A program made the position numbers and the translations under genes. 64,000 nt of DNA from Bacteroidota bacterium. Its GTDB lineage: Bacteria > Bacteroidota > Bacteroidia > Chitinophagales > Chitinophagaceae. Shown piece by piece: positions 32,686 to 40,153 of the stretch. Below the pieces are notes generated by a model, which saw only the letters and a program-made list of their open reading frames with translations, made no database searches and was not told the DNA's origin. Each line of letters begins with the position of its first letter. Position 1 is the first letter of the stretch. The stretch spans positions 1-64,000 of the forward strand of contig CANGEP010000003.1 of assembly GCA_947452905.1 (NCBI GenBank). Direction: 5' to 3'.

Positions 32686-34224
32686 ATGAAGATATTTAGC
32701 CCCGCACTTTCTAGATTGGCTCGCTTACGATACTGGCGTATTGAGCATTGGGAAAAAAATCCCATGGCTGCACAACGCGAGGTATTGCAAGACCTTATTA
32801 CGCATGGCCAATACACCCAATTTGGGCGCAAATATCAGTTTGCCGAAATTTTTAATATTCGAAAGTTTAAAGAAACGGTTCCTATTCATGAATACGAGGA
32901 TTTGAAACCTTATATAGAACAAATTTTAGAGGGTGAGGAATCGGTGCTCTGGAATACACCTGTTGAATGGTTCGCCAAAAGTAGTGGTACCACCAACGAT
33001 AAAAGTAAATTTATTCCGCTTACTAGAGAAAGCATCGAAGACAATCATTTTCAGGGTTCTAAAGATGTACTTACCATTTATTATAATGATTTACCCAATA
33101 GTGATTTATTAATGGGCAAAGGTTTAGTGATTGGTGGTTCTCATCAAGTGCATCCGCTTAAAGAAGGTTTTCAGTATGGTGATTTAAGTGCAGTGCTTTT
33201 ACAAAACTCCCCATTTTGGTCGGCATTTATTAGAACACCAGAACTCTCCATTGCGCTCATGGATGAATGGGAATCAAAAATTGAAAGTTTAGCACAAAGC
33301 ACCATTAATGAAGATGTAAGTTCAATTGCAGGGGTGCCCACTTGGACGATGGTTTTATTAAAAAGAATACTTGAAATTAGTGGTAAGAAAACAATAAAAG
33401 AAGTGTGGCCCAATTTTGAATTATATATTCATGGTGGTGTTTCCTTTACACCTTATAAAAATGAATTTAGAAAAATAATTGGAGAAGGTTGTCATTACTT
33501 AGAAATTTATAATGCTAGTGAAGGATTTTTTGCTGCACAAGATAGAGTGGACGAAGAGGGCATGTTACTTTTTTTAAACCATGGTATTTTTTATGAATTT
33601 ATGCCCATCGAAGAATATGGAAAAGAAAATCCATTAACCATTGGTTTAAACAAAGTAGAAATAGGAAAAAATTACGCCATTATAATAAGTACTAATGGTG
33701 GTCTTTGGCGTTATTTAGTAGGAGATACAGTTCAGTTTACTTGCTTAGAGCCTTACAGAATAAAAGTATCTGGACGATTAAAACAATTCATTAATGCTTT
33801 TGGGGAGGAAGTGATAGCTGATAATACTGATAAAGCGATTAGCGAAGCCTGTGCTGAATTTGGTCTCACTATGATTGATTATACAGCTGCACCTATTTAT
33901 ATGTCCGATAACAATTCAGGTGCTCACGAATGGTTAATTGAATTTGAAAAAGATCCACAGGACTTACTTTCCTTTACTATTTGTTTAGATAAAAAATTAC
34001 AGGCGCTTAATAGTGATTATGAAGCCAAGAGACATAAAGATATTGCGTTAGGTTTGCCAAAAATTACCAGTGTACAAAAGGGATGTTTTCACGAATGGTT
34101 AAAAAGAAAAGGAAAGTTAGGTGGTCAACATAAAGTTCCCAGACTCTCTAACGAACGTTTATATCTTGAAGAAATTAAAATCATCAACGAGCAGATGAGC
34201 AGAGAGAGTGAATTAAAAAACTAA
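32686..34224 (+). CDS. GH3-family acyl-adenylate-forming protein, copy 1
   Basis: A 512-residue protein of the GH3 family, named for plant enzymes that adenylate hormones such as jasmonate or indoleacetate and couple them to amino acids. The nucleotide-binding motif is KSSGTTNDKSKFIPLT (near residue 100), followed by the YNASEGFFA motif and LWRYLVGDTV, with the family's C-terminal KLGGQHKVPRLS. The bacterial role is unknown. The location between lptB and fabG (36 and 45 nt gaps) points to an acyl or envelope lipid substrate. Shares the fold and motifs with the gene at 57251-58771. Confidence 0.88.
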   Translation: MKIFSPALSRLARLRYWRIEHWEKNPMAAQREVLQDLITHGQYTQFGRKYQFAEIFNIRKFKETVPIHEYEDLKPYIEQILEGEESVLWNTPVEWFAKSSGTTNDKSKFIPLTRESIEDNHFQGSKDVLTIYYNDLPNSDLLMGKGLVIGGSHQVHPLKEGFQYGDLSAVLLQNSPFWSAFIRTPELSIALMDEWESKIESLAQSTINEDVSSIAGVPTWTMVLLKRILEISGKKTIKEVWPNFELYIHGGVSFTPYKNEFRKIIGEGCHYLEIYNASEGFFAAQDRVDEEGMLLFLNHGIFYEFMPIEEYGKENPLTIGLNKVEIGKNYAIIISTNGGLWRYLVGDTVQFTCLEPYRIKVSGRLKQFINAFGEEVIADNTDKAISEACAEFGLTMIDYTAAPIYMSDNNSGAHEWLIEFEKDPQDLLSFTICLDKKLQALNSDYEAKRHKDIALGLPKITSVQKGCFHEWLKRKGKLGGQHKVPRLSNERLYLEEIKIINEQMSRESELKN

Positions 34225-34227
34225 GTT

Positions 34228-34235
34228 TATATTTG
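34228..34235 (+). promoter_or_regulatory. -7 promoter box TATATTTG for fabG
   Basis: An exact match 34 nt before the fabG ATG, giving fabG its own promoter after the GH3 gene. Confidence 0.5.
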
Positions 34236-34269
34236 CAGCCATAAGCGTTTATACATTAAAAATAAAACT

Positions 34270-35025
34270 ATGAAATTATTAGAAGGAAAAGTAGCTATTG
34301 TTACAGGTGCTGCTAGGGGCATTGGAGCTGCCATTGCTTTAAAATTAGCAGAGCAAGGAGCACATATTGCTTTTACTTATGTGAGTGATAGCAGTGCCGA
34401 CAAAGCGGCTGTATTAGAAGCTGAAATAAAAAAACTAGGTGTAAACGCAAAAGCTTATAAAGCCAATGCGGCCGACTTTGGGGCTTGTGAAATATTAGTA
34501 AATGATGTATTAACCAATTTTGGTGCTATTGATATTTGTGTTAATAATGCAGGTATTTCAAAAGATAATTTACTCTTACGCATGACAGCAGAACAATGGG
34601 ACGAAGTAATGGATACCAATTTAAAAAGTGTTTTTAATATGACTAAGCAAGTCATTCGTCCTATGATGAAAGCTAAGAGTGGTAGTATTATTAACATGAG
34701 TTCTATTATAGGTATTCGTGGAAACGCTGGTCAGAGTAGTTATGCAGCAAGTAAGGCAGGTATAATAGGTTTTACAAAATCTATCGCGCTTGAATTAGGA
34801 AGCCGTAATATTCGTTGTAATGCAATAGCGCCTGGTTTTATTGAAACAGATATGACGCATTATTTAAATGAAGGCGAAGCGGGTAAAGCTTTTTTAGATA
34901 AAATTCCTTTGGGTCGTTTTGGCAAGGCCGAAGAAATTGCCAATACCACTTTATATTTAGCAAGTGAATTAAGCAGTTATGTTACGGGTCAAGTAATTAG
35001 TGCATGCGGTGGTTTAAATATTTAA
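34270..35025 (+). CDS. fabG: 3-oxoacyl-ACP reductase (FabG-type SDR)
   Basis: A 251-residue classical SDR expected to reduce 3-oxoacyl-ACP with NADPH in fatty acid synthesis. Motifs are VTGAARGIGAAIA, CVNNAGISKDNLL, NMSSIIG with the catalytic Ser, and YAASKAG for Tyr-x3-Lys, then IAPGFIETDMT and the terminal SSYVTGQVISACGG. The ISKDNLLLRM segment is diagnostic of FabG. It ends before a strong bidirectional terminator. Confidence 0.92.
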   Translation: MKLLEGKVAIVTGAARGIGAAIALKLAEQGAHIAFTYVSDSSADKAAVLEAEIKKLGVNAKAYKANAADFGACEILVNDVLTNFGAIDICVNNAGISKDNLLLRMTAEQWDEVMDTNLKSVFNMTKQVIRPMMKAKSGSIINMSSIIGIRGNAGQSSYAASKAGIIGFTKSIALELGSRNIRCNAIAPGFIETDMTHYLNEGEAGKAFLDKIPLGRFGKAEEIANTTLYLASELSSYVTGQVISACGGLNI

Positions 35026-35043
35026 AAGCTATTTACTTTTTAT

Positions 35044-35075
35044 AAAAAAGGCTCCTAATGATAGGAGCCTTTTTA
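35044..35075. terminator. Bidirectional terminator between fabG and adk
   Basis: GGCTCCT (35050-35056) pairs with AGGAGCC (35063-35069), with an A run before and a T run after. Confidence 0.85.
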
Positions 35076-35091
35076 TTTTATTCAATGTCGA

Positions 35092-35667
35092 TTATAATCT
35101 TGTATCAATTTCTTTTTTGAGATCGGCATAAATACCTTCTACCGTGCCTTCTCCTTTTACATTCACTACTTTATTAAACTGTGCATAATAAGAAGCCACC
35201 GCAGTTGTTTTATCATGATACTCTTTTATGCGTGCGCGTATTACCGTTTCATTGGTATCATCACTACGACCAGAAGTAGCCCCACGGCCTAATAATCTTT
35301 TAACTAATTCCTCTTCGGTTACCTCTAAAGCTAATACCACATTTATTTCGGTACCTTTTTGTTGTAATAAAGCATCTAGCGCGATACATTGTGCAGTAGT
35401 GCGCGGAAAACCATCAAACAAAAAGCCTTTAGCTTCGGGATGCGCATTCATAAAATTATCTACCATGCCTATGACTACTTCATCAGGTACTAGCTGACCT
35501 GCGTCCATAAATGTTTTTGCTTTTAATCCTAAAGGTGTTTGATCGGTTATCTCAGATCTGAGTAAATTACCAGTAGATAAATGTTGCAAACCATTGGCAG
35601 CAATAATGTTTTCACTTTGTGTTCCTTTGCCGCTTCCTGGAGGGCCAAATAAGATTAAATTAAACAT
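35092..35667 (-). CDS. adk: Adenylate kinase
   Basis: A 191-residue P-loop kinase interconverting AMP, ATP and ADP. The P-loop is GPPGSGKGTQ, the AMP-binding motifs are HLSTGNLLRSEI and FDGFPRTTAQ, and the short lid reads RLLGRGATSGRSDDTNETV. It is the short-lid form without the zinc-bearing insertion, as usual in Bacteroidota. Length is normal. A -7 box lies 16 nt upstream of the ATG. Confidence 0.96.
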   Translation of the reverse strand: MFNLILFGPPGSGKGTQSENIIAANGLQHLSTGNLLRSEITDQTPLGLKAKTFMDAGQLVPDEVVIGMVDNFMNAHPEAKGFLFDGFPRTTAQCIALDALLQQKGTEINVVLALEVTEEELVKRLLGRGATSGRSDDTNETVIRARIKEYHDKTTAVASYYAQFNKVVNVKGEGTVEGIYADLKKEIDTRL

Positions 35668-35683
35668 AGAGAGGTGTTGGCTT

Positions 35684-35691
35684 CAAAGATA
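35684..35691 (-). promoter_or_regulatory. -7 promoter box TATCTTTG for adk
   Basis: An exact minus-strand match 16 nt before the adk ATG. Confidence 0.5.
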
Positions 35692-35783
35692 CTGAACAGA
35701 ATTAAATTATTTAGGAATACTAGACACAAAATGCGAACAATAAATCTGAATACTTGTTAGTATTTTTAATAAAGATTTCAACT

Positions 35784-36293
35784 ATGCGTAAACTACTTTT
35801 TATAATGATGATGATCAGTTTCTCGGCCTGTGCCCAGCAACCGAACAAGCCCAAAAACACAACTACTATGGAAAAAAAGAACCCCTATTACAACCCTAAC
35901 AGTAAAGATCCTATTGTAATTGCTGATGAGGTATGGAAAAATGTATTAAGCCCAGAAGTATATCAAATTGCCAGACAGAAAGGAACCGAAAGACCTTTTA
36001 CCAGTGCTTTTGAGAATAGTAAAGAAGTGGGTACTTTCCATTGTGCTGCCTGTGGTAATCCATTATTTAAAAGCAATGCCAAATTTGAAAGTGGTTGTGG
36101 CTGGCCGAGTTTTTTTGAACCTATAAGCAAAGAAGCTATTATTTACCTTCCCGACAATAGCCATGGTATGGTAAGAACCGAGGTTGAATGCGGAAAATGT
36201 AAAGCTCATTTAGGACATGTATTTGAAGACGGACCCAAACCCACAGGTTTACGTTATTGTATTAATGGTGTAGTTTTAACACTAGAGAAATAA
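35784..36293 (+). CDS. msrB: Lipoprotein peptide-methionine (R)-S-oxide reductase
   Basis: A 169-residue MsrB, which reduces methionine-R-sulfoxide in oxidised proteins. The N-terminus is a lipoprotein signal ending MMISFSAC, so this form works in the envelope. Zinc cysteines lie in two pairs (CAAC, CGKC); FESGCGWPSFFEP and GLRYCINGVVL hold the active site with the catalytic Cys in RYCIN. The longer frame begins at a TTG (35754); the ATG at 35784 directly precedes the signal sequence and is used. Confidence 0.95.
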   Translation: MRKLLFIMMMISFSACAQQPNKPKNTTTMEKKNPYYNPNSKDPIVIADEVWKNVLSPEVYQIARQKGTERPFTSAFENSKEVGTFHCAACGNPLFKSNAKFESGCGWPSFFEPISKEAIIYLPDNSHGMVRTEVECGKCKAHLGHVFEDGPKPTGLRYCINGVVLTLEK

Positions 36294-36306
36294 TTGAAAC
36301 TAATTC

Positions 36307-37395
36307 ATGAAGCAAAAATCTGTTTGTATATCTCCCATAGATTGGGGATTGGGGCACGCAACTAGATGCATACAACTAATTCAAGCTTTAGAAGACTTAG
36401 GCTTTCTCATATTTATTGCCAGCGAAGGACCTCATGAAGCCATATTAAGGGAAGCGGTTCCTACTGCTCATTTTTTACCATTAAGAGGTTACCGAGTTCG
36501 TTATACAAAAAAAAGAGCCCTCTTAATACCTTCCTTAGTTTTACAATTGCCTAAAATAATTTATGCTGTTATCAATGAATACAGATGGTTAAAAAAAGCA
36601 CAAGAAAAATATAATTTTGATTTAATAATAGCAGACAATCGATTTGGGTTTTTTAATAAAAAAACTAAAAGTGTTTTTATTACTCATCAACTTGAATTAC
36701 AAACTCCCTTTGGCTGGAGTACCCAATTAATTCAAAAAATTACTTATGCTTTTATTAATAAATTCTCTGCTTGTTGGGTTGCTGATATGCAGGGATCAGA
36801 AAATTTATCTGGCGTATTATCCAATCCTGGTAAGATTCCTAGCGTACCCCTGTGGTATATGAATTGCTTATCTAGATTTCAAAAGCAAGCAAGCCTAATA
36901 AGCAAAACATCCTCCATACAATTTTTAGGAATGGTTTCGGGACCTGAACCACAAAGAACTTTATTAGAAAATATTTTGTGGCAGCAGGGCAATGAACTAG
37001 GAGTAAGTTTTGTACTTGTGGCAGGTTTGCCAAAACAAAAATTGTATAATAAAATAACCCCCAAGGGTGCATTATATCACCATTTAGAAGCTGCCGATTT
37101 AGTACAACAAATAATGAATGCAGAATACATTATTTGTAGAGGTGGTTACACTACACTTATGGAACTGATACCTTTTAAAAAGAAATTAATTTTTGTACCC
37201 ACACCTGGTCAAACAGAACAAGAATATCTGGCTACACATTGGCAAAATAAAAATTGGGCTGTTTATATGAACCAAGCCAGTTTTAATTTGGCATCTGCCA
37301 TTGATAAAGCAAGTAAATTAAATTATCAAAGCCCCCCTTATATATCCTTTAGTACCGAATCATTATCAAACGAATTAAAGCGATTATCTTTATAA
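36307..37395 (+). CDS. MurG-like glycosyltransferase family protein
   Basis: A 362-residue GT-B fold protein of the UGT/MurG type. The N-terminal loop SPIDWGLGHATRC is the glycosyl-transferase Gly-rich motif, and the C-terminal nucleotide-sugar binding region reads YIICRGGYTTLMELIPFKKKLIFVP with TPGQTEQEYLA. It lacks membrane segments. The acceptor and sugar are not known. It lies 14 nt after msrB and one base before mnmH, so the three genes are probably co-transcribed, without an obvious shared pathway. Confidence 0.82.
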   Translation: MKQKSVCISPIDWGLGHATRCIQLIQALEDLGFLIFIASEGPHEAILREAVPTAHFLPLRGYRVRYTKKRALLIPSLVLQLPKIIYAVINEYRWLKKAQEKYNFDLIIADNRFGFFNKKTKSVFITHQLELQTPFGWSTQLIQKITYAFINKFSACWVADMQGSENLSGVLSNPGKIPSVPLWYMNCLSRFQKQASLISKTSSIQFLGMVSGPEPQRTLLENILWQQGNELGVSFVLVAGLPKQKLYNKITPKGALYHHLEAADLVQQIMNAEYIICRGGYTTLMELIPFKKKLIFVPTPGQTEQEYLATHWQNKNWAVYMNQASFNLASAIDKASKLNYQSPPYISFSTESLSNELKRLSL

Positions 37396-37396
37396 C

Positions 37397-38461
37397 ATGG
37401 CCGTTCAAAAAAACAGTATTGTAGATTTTATTAACGCGAGTGTTGCTTATTTACTATTGGATGTTCGAAGTCCGGCCGAATTTGAGCACGCACATATTCC
37501 AGGAGCGCTTTCTTTACCCCTTTTTGATAATGAGCAAAGAGCTATCGTGGGTACTACTTATAAAAAGCAAAGCCGTGAAGAGGCTATCAAAATAGCCCTT
37601 CCCTTTTTTGGCGAAAAGATGAGAAAGATGGTGGAACTAGTAGAAGAATGGAGTAAAAATTTTGAAAAAGAAATGGGGCAAAAGCCTGTTTTATTTGTTC
37701 ATTGCTGGAGAGGTGGCATGAGAAGCGCTGCCGTAGCTTGGTTATTAGACTTATATGGTTTTAAAGTCATTCAATTACAAGGGGGATATAAAGCTTATCG
37801 AAATTGGGTGATTAAACAGTATAGTAAAACATGTGATTTGAAAATTTTGGGTGGTTATACAGGTTCAGGTAAAACAGAAACCTTACACGCCCTTGCTCAT
37901 GCAGGAAAATCGTTCATTGATTTAGAAGGTATCGCCAATCATAAAGGTTCTTCTTTTGGAGCTTTAGGTCAGGCACCACAACCCAGCCAAGAAATGTTTG
38001 AGAATTTATTAGCTGAAGCTATTTATAAACACCAAAAATTAAATGCTCCTATTTGGTTAGAAGATGAATCCCAAAGAATAGGAACGGTGATGATACCTAC
38101 TTCATTTTTTACACAATTAAAAAACAGTACTTGTTATTTTGTACAAATTCCTTTTGAAGAAAGATTAAATTTTATTGTTAACAATTATGGAAGCTTTGAT
38201 AAAGAAAGTTTGATAGGAGCTACACAAAGAATACAAAAACGTTTAGGAGGATTAGAAACTAAAAATGCCATAGAAGCTATACAGGAAGGGGATATCAGAA
38301 GGGCCTTTACAATATTATTAAAGTACTATGATAAGTGGTATGATAAATTTTCTAAAGCCAATAAAAGTATGGTTGCCGAAAATAATCTATCTTCTATTGA
38401 ATGGTTAGAGGCGGAAAGAGTGGATCCTATTAAAAATGCTAATTTGTTGCTCGGTTTATAA
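37397..38461 (+). CDS. mnmH: tRNA 2-selenouridine/geranyl-2-thiouridine synthase
   Basis: A 354-residue two-domain protein. The N-terminal rhodanese domain (about residues 1-135) carries the catalytic Cys in VHCWRGGMRSAAVAW and the LLDVRSPAEFEHAHIPGA motif. The C-terminal P-loop domain begins GGYTGSGKTETLHAL. MnmH converts the wobble 2-thiouridine of certain tRNAs to geranylthio- and then 2-selenouridine, using selenophosphate from SelD. No selD or selA is visible in the window. Length is typical. Confidence 0.94.
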   Translation: MAVQKNSIVDFINASVAYLLLDVRSPAEFEHAHIPGALSLPLFDNEQRAIVGTTYKKQSREEAIKIALPFFGEKMRKMVELVEEWSKNFEKEMGQKPVLFVHCWRGGMRSAAVAWLLDLYGFKVIQLQGGYKAYRNWVIKQYSKTCDLKILGGYTGSGKTETLHALAHAGKSFIDLEGIANHKGSSFGALGQAPQPSQEMFENLLAEAIYKHQKLNAPIWLEDESQRIGTVMIPTSFFTQLKNSTCYFVQIPFEERLNFIVNNYGSFDKESLIGATQRIQKRLGGLETKNAIEAIQEGDIRRAFTILLKYYDKWYDKFSKANKSMVAENNLSSIEWLEAERVDPIKNANLLLGL

Positions 38462-38494
38462 AAAGGATGTTCTATTTTTAACTAATTATTTTTT

Positions 38495-39058
38495 ATGCAA
38501 CAATTATTGGCTTGGTGGATGTTTACTGTGCGGGGCTGGAGAATAGAGGGACGTTTCCCTTTTGAAATTAAAAAATCAATTTTAGTGGTAGCACCACACA
38601 CGCATTATTTAGATTTTTTCTTGGGTTTGGCAGTGCGAAAAAAAATGAAAATTGAATTTGTTCATTTTTTAGGTAAAAAAGAATTGTTTGTACCCCCTTT
38701 TAGCTGGATTCTTAATGCCCTAGGGGGATACCCTGTTGATAGATCTAAAAATAATAATATGGTGGATCAGGTGGTAGCTCTTTTTAACCAAAAAGACCGT
38801 TTTCATATTGCTTTATCGCCCGAAGGAACTCGTAAAAAAGTAAGCAGGCTTAAAACCGGCTTTTACCATATTGCTAAAAAAGCGAATATTCCCATTATTC
38901 TGGTGGGTTTTGATGTTAGCCATAAAAAAGTGATTTTTTTAGACCCTTTTTACCTTTCTGACGACGAAAAAGCAGATAAGCAGAAAATAGTCGCTTTTTT
39001 TAAGGGTTTAAAAGGCTTTATTCCCGAGTACAGCATTACAGAAGATATTGAAGGGTAA
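38495..39058 (+). CDS. PlsC-like 1-acylglycerol-3-phosphate acyltransferase family protein
   Basis: A 187-residue acyltransferase. The catalytic HxxxxD is in APHTHYLDFFLGL, the second motif in GGYPVDRSK, and the glycerol-phosphate site in SPEGTRKKV. It lacks a clear long TM helix and is shorter than canonical PlsC, matching the compact group in Bacteroidota often described simply as 1-acyl-sn-glycerol-3-phosphate acyltransferase. The acyl acceptor is presumably a lysophospholipid or an ornithine-type lipid. Confidence 0.87.
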   Translation: MQQLLAWWMFTVRGWRIEGRFPFEIKKSILVVAPHTHYLDFFLGLAVRKKMKIEFVHFLGKKELFVPPFSWILNALGGYPVDRSKNNNMVDQVVALFNQKDRFHIALSPEGTRKKVSRLKTGFYHIAKKANIPIILVGFDVSHKKVIFLDPFYLSDDEKADKQKIVAFFKGLKGFIPEYSITEDIEG

Positions 39059-39090
39059 ACTATTTAACTAGTTTTTATAATATTTGTTTT

Positions 39091-39118
39091 TTGACTCAAA
39101 ACTATATTAGTATTTTTG
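39091..39118 (+). promoter_or_regulatory. Promoter with -33 TTG and -7 TATTTTTG for the OmpA lipoprotein
   Basis: TTG at 39091-39093 lies 17 nt before the -7 box at 39111-39118, the most complete promoter in the window. The leader is about 40 nt, fitting a highly expressed outer-membrane gene. Confidence 0.65.
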
Positions 39119-39164
39119 TAACAGCCTTGGGCTGGTTTTATTCATTTAAAAAAAAGAAAAGAGT

Positions 39165-40055
39165 ATGAAAAGTAAAATTTTTTTAGCGCTTGCCATTGTA
39201 AGTTTAGGTGCTTATTCTTGTGTTAGTCCTAAAAAATTGGAAGAAGCAGAAGCAAAATATGGCCAATTGAATGGTGCTTATGCTGAACTTCAAAGTAAAT
39301 ATCGTGATGCTCAAGATGCGGTTGCAAAAAGCAAATCCGATGCTGAGAAAGCAGGCGATAAAACTAAATCATTACAATCCACAATTGATGATTTAAACAA
39401 ACAAGTTGAATTTTTAAAGACTAACAATAATGTAGTGTTAAGTCAATTAAAAGATATGTCTGTTGTTACAGGCGCTCAAGCAGAAAGCATAAAAAAATCA
39501 TTGGATAATATTGGTGCAAAGGATTTATATATCCAAGGATTACAAAGCACTATGGCGCGTAAGGATTCTATCAACATGAACTTGGTGATGAATTTGAAAG
39601 GTGCTATTGGTGATTTAAGTGACGGCGATATCAATGTTAAAGTTGATAAAGGTGTAGTTTATGTTGACATCTCTGATAAATTATTATTCAAGAGTGGAAG
39701 CTTTAATATCACTGATAAAGCCAAAGTAGTATTAGGTAAAGTGGCTAAGGTATTAGCAGCTCAACCAGAAATTGAATTTATGGTAGAAGGGCATACCGAC
39801 TCTAAGCAATTAATTAGCTCAGGATCTACTTTAGAAGATAACTGGGATTTATCTGTAAAGCGTGCTACTACTATTGTACGTACTTTACAAGAAACTTATG
39901 GCATCGATCCTAAACGCATGACTGCTGCTGGTAGATCAGAATATATTCCTGTTGCAGAAAACAACTCTGCAGATAATAGAGCTAAAAACAGAAGAACAAG
40001 AATTGTGATCTTACCTCAATTAGATCAATTCTTTAAGTTATTAGAGAAGAAGTAA
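39165..40055 (+). CDS. OmpA-family peptidoglycan-binding lipoprotein
   Basis: A 296-residue lipoprotein with signal ending SLGAYSC. A coiled-coil region (about residues 25-110) with EEAEAKYGQLNGAYAEL and heptads follows, then a C-terminal OmpA domain from about 165. The peptidoglycan-binding site is seen in EFMVEGHTDSKQL and AENNSADNRAKNRRTRIVI. It should link the outer membrane to the cell wall. A strong terminator lies directly downstream. Confidence 0.93.
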   Translation: MKSKIFLALAIVSLGAYSCVSPKKLEEAEAKYGQLNGAYAELQSKYRDAQDAVAKSKSDAEKAGDKTKSLQSTIDDLNKQVEFLKTNNNVVLSQLKDMSVVTGAQAESIKKSLDNIGAKDLYIQGLQSTMARKDSINMNLVMNLKGAIGDLSDGDINVKVDKGVVYVDISDKLLFKSGSFNITDKAKVVLGKVAKVLAAQPEIEFMVEGHTDSKQLISSGSTLEDNWDLSVKRATTIVRTLQETYGIDPKRMTAAGRSEYIPVAENNSADNRAKNRRTRIVILPQLDQFFKLLEKK

Positions 40056-40075
40056 TTTTTCTCCCCCTAAATTTT

Positions 40076-40109
40076 AAAAACCTCACTCAAAAAAGAGTGA
40101 GGTTTTTTT
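40076..40109 (+). terminator. Terminator after the OmpA lipoprotein gene
   Basis: CCTCACTC (40081-40088) pairs with GAGTGAGG (40095-40102), followed by seven T. It rules out the GTG at 40097 as the pcrA start. Confidence 0.9.
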
Positions 40110-40141
40110 ATGCATCAGACGCATTCCCGTCTTCTTATTCT

Positions 40142-40149
40142 TATCTTCG
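40142..40149 (+). promoter_or_regulatory. -7-like box TATCTTCG for pcrA, 4 nt from ATG
   Basis: The same one-mismatch octamer and spacing as pheS. It predicts a leaderless pcrA mRNA starting at the ATG at 40154. Confidence 0.4.
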
Positions 40150-40153
40150 CCTC

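Noticed and set aside
40097..40153. 19-residue N-terminal extension of PcrA from a GTG
   Set aside because: It begins inside the OmpA terminator stem, and a -7-like box lies between it and the ATG at 40154.
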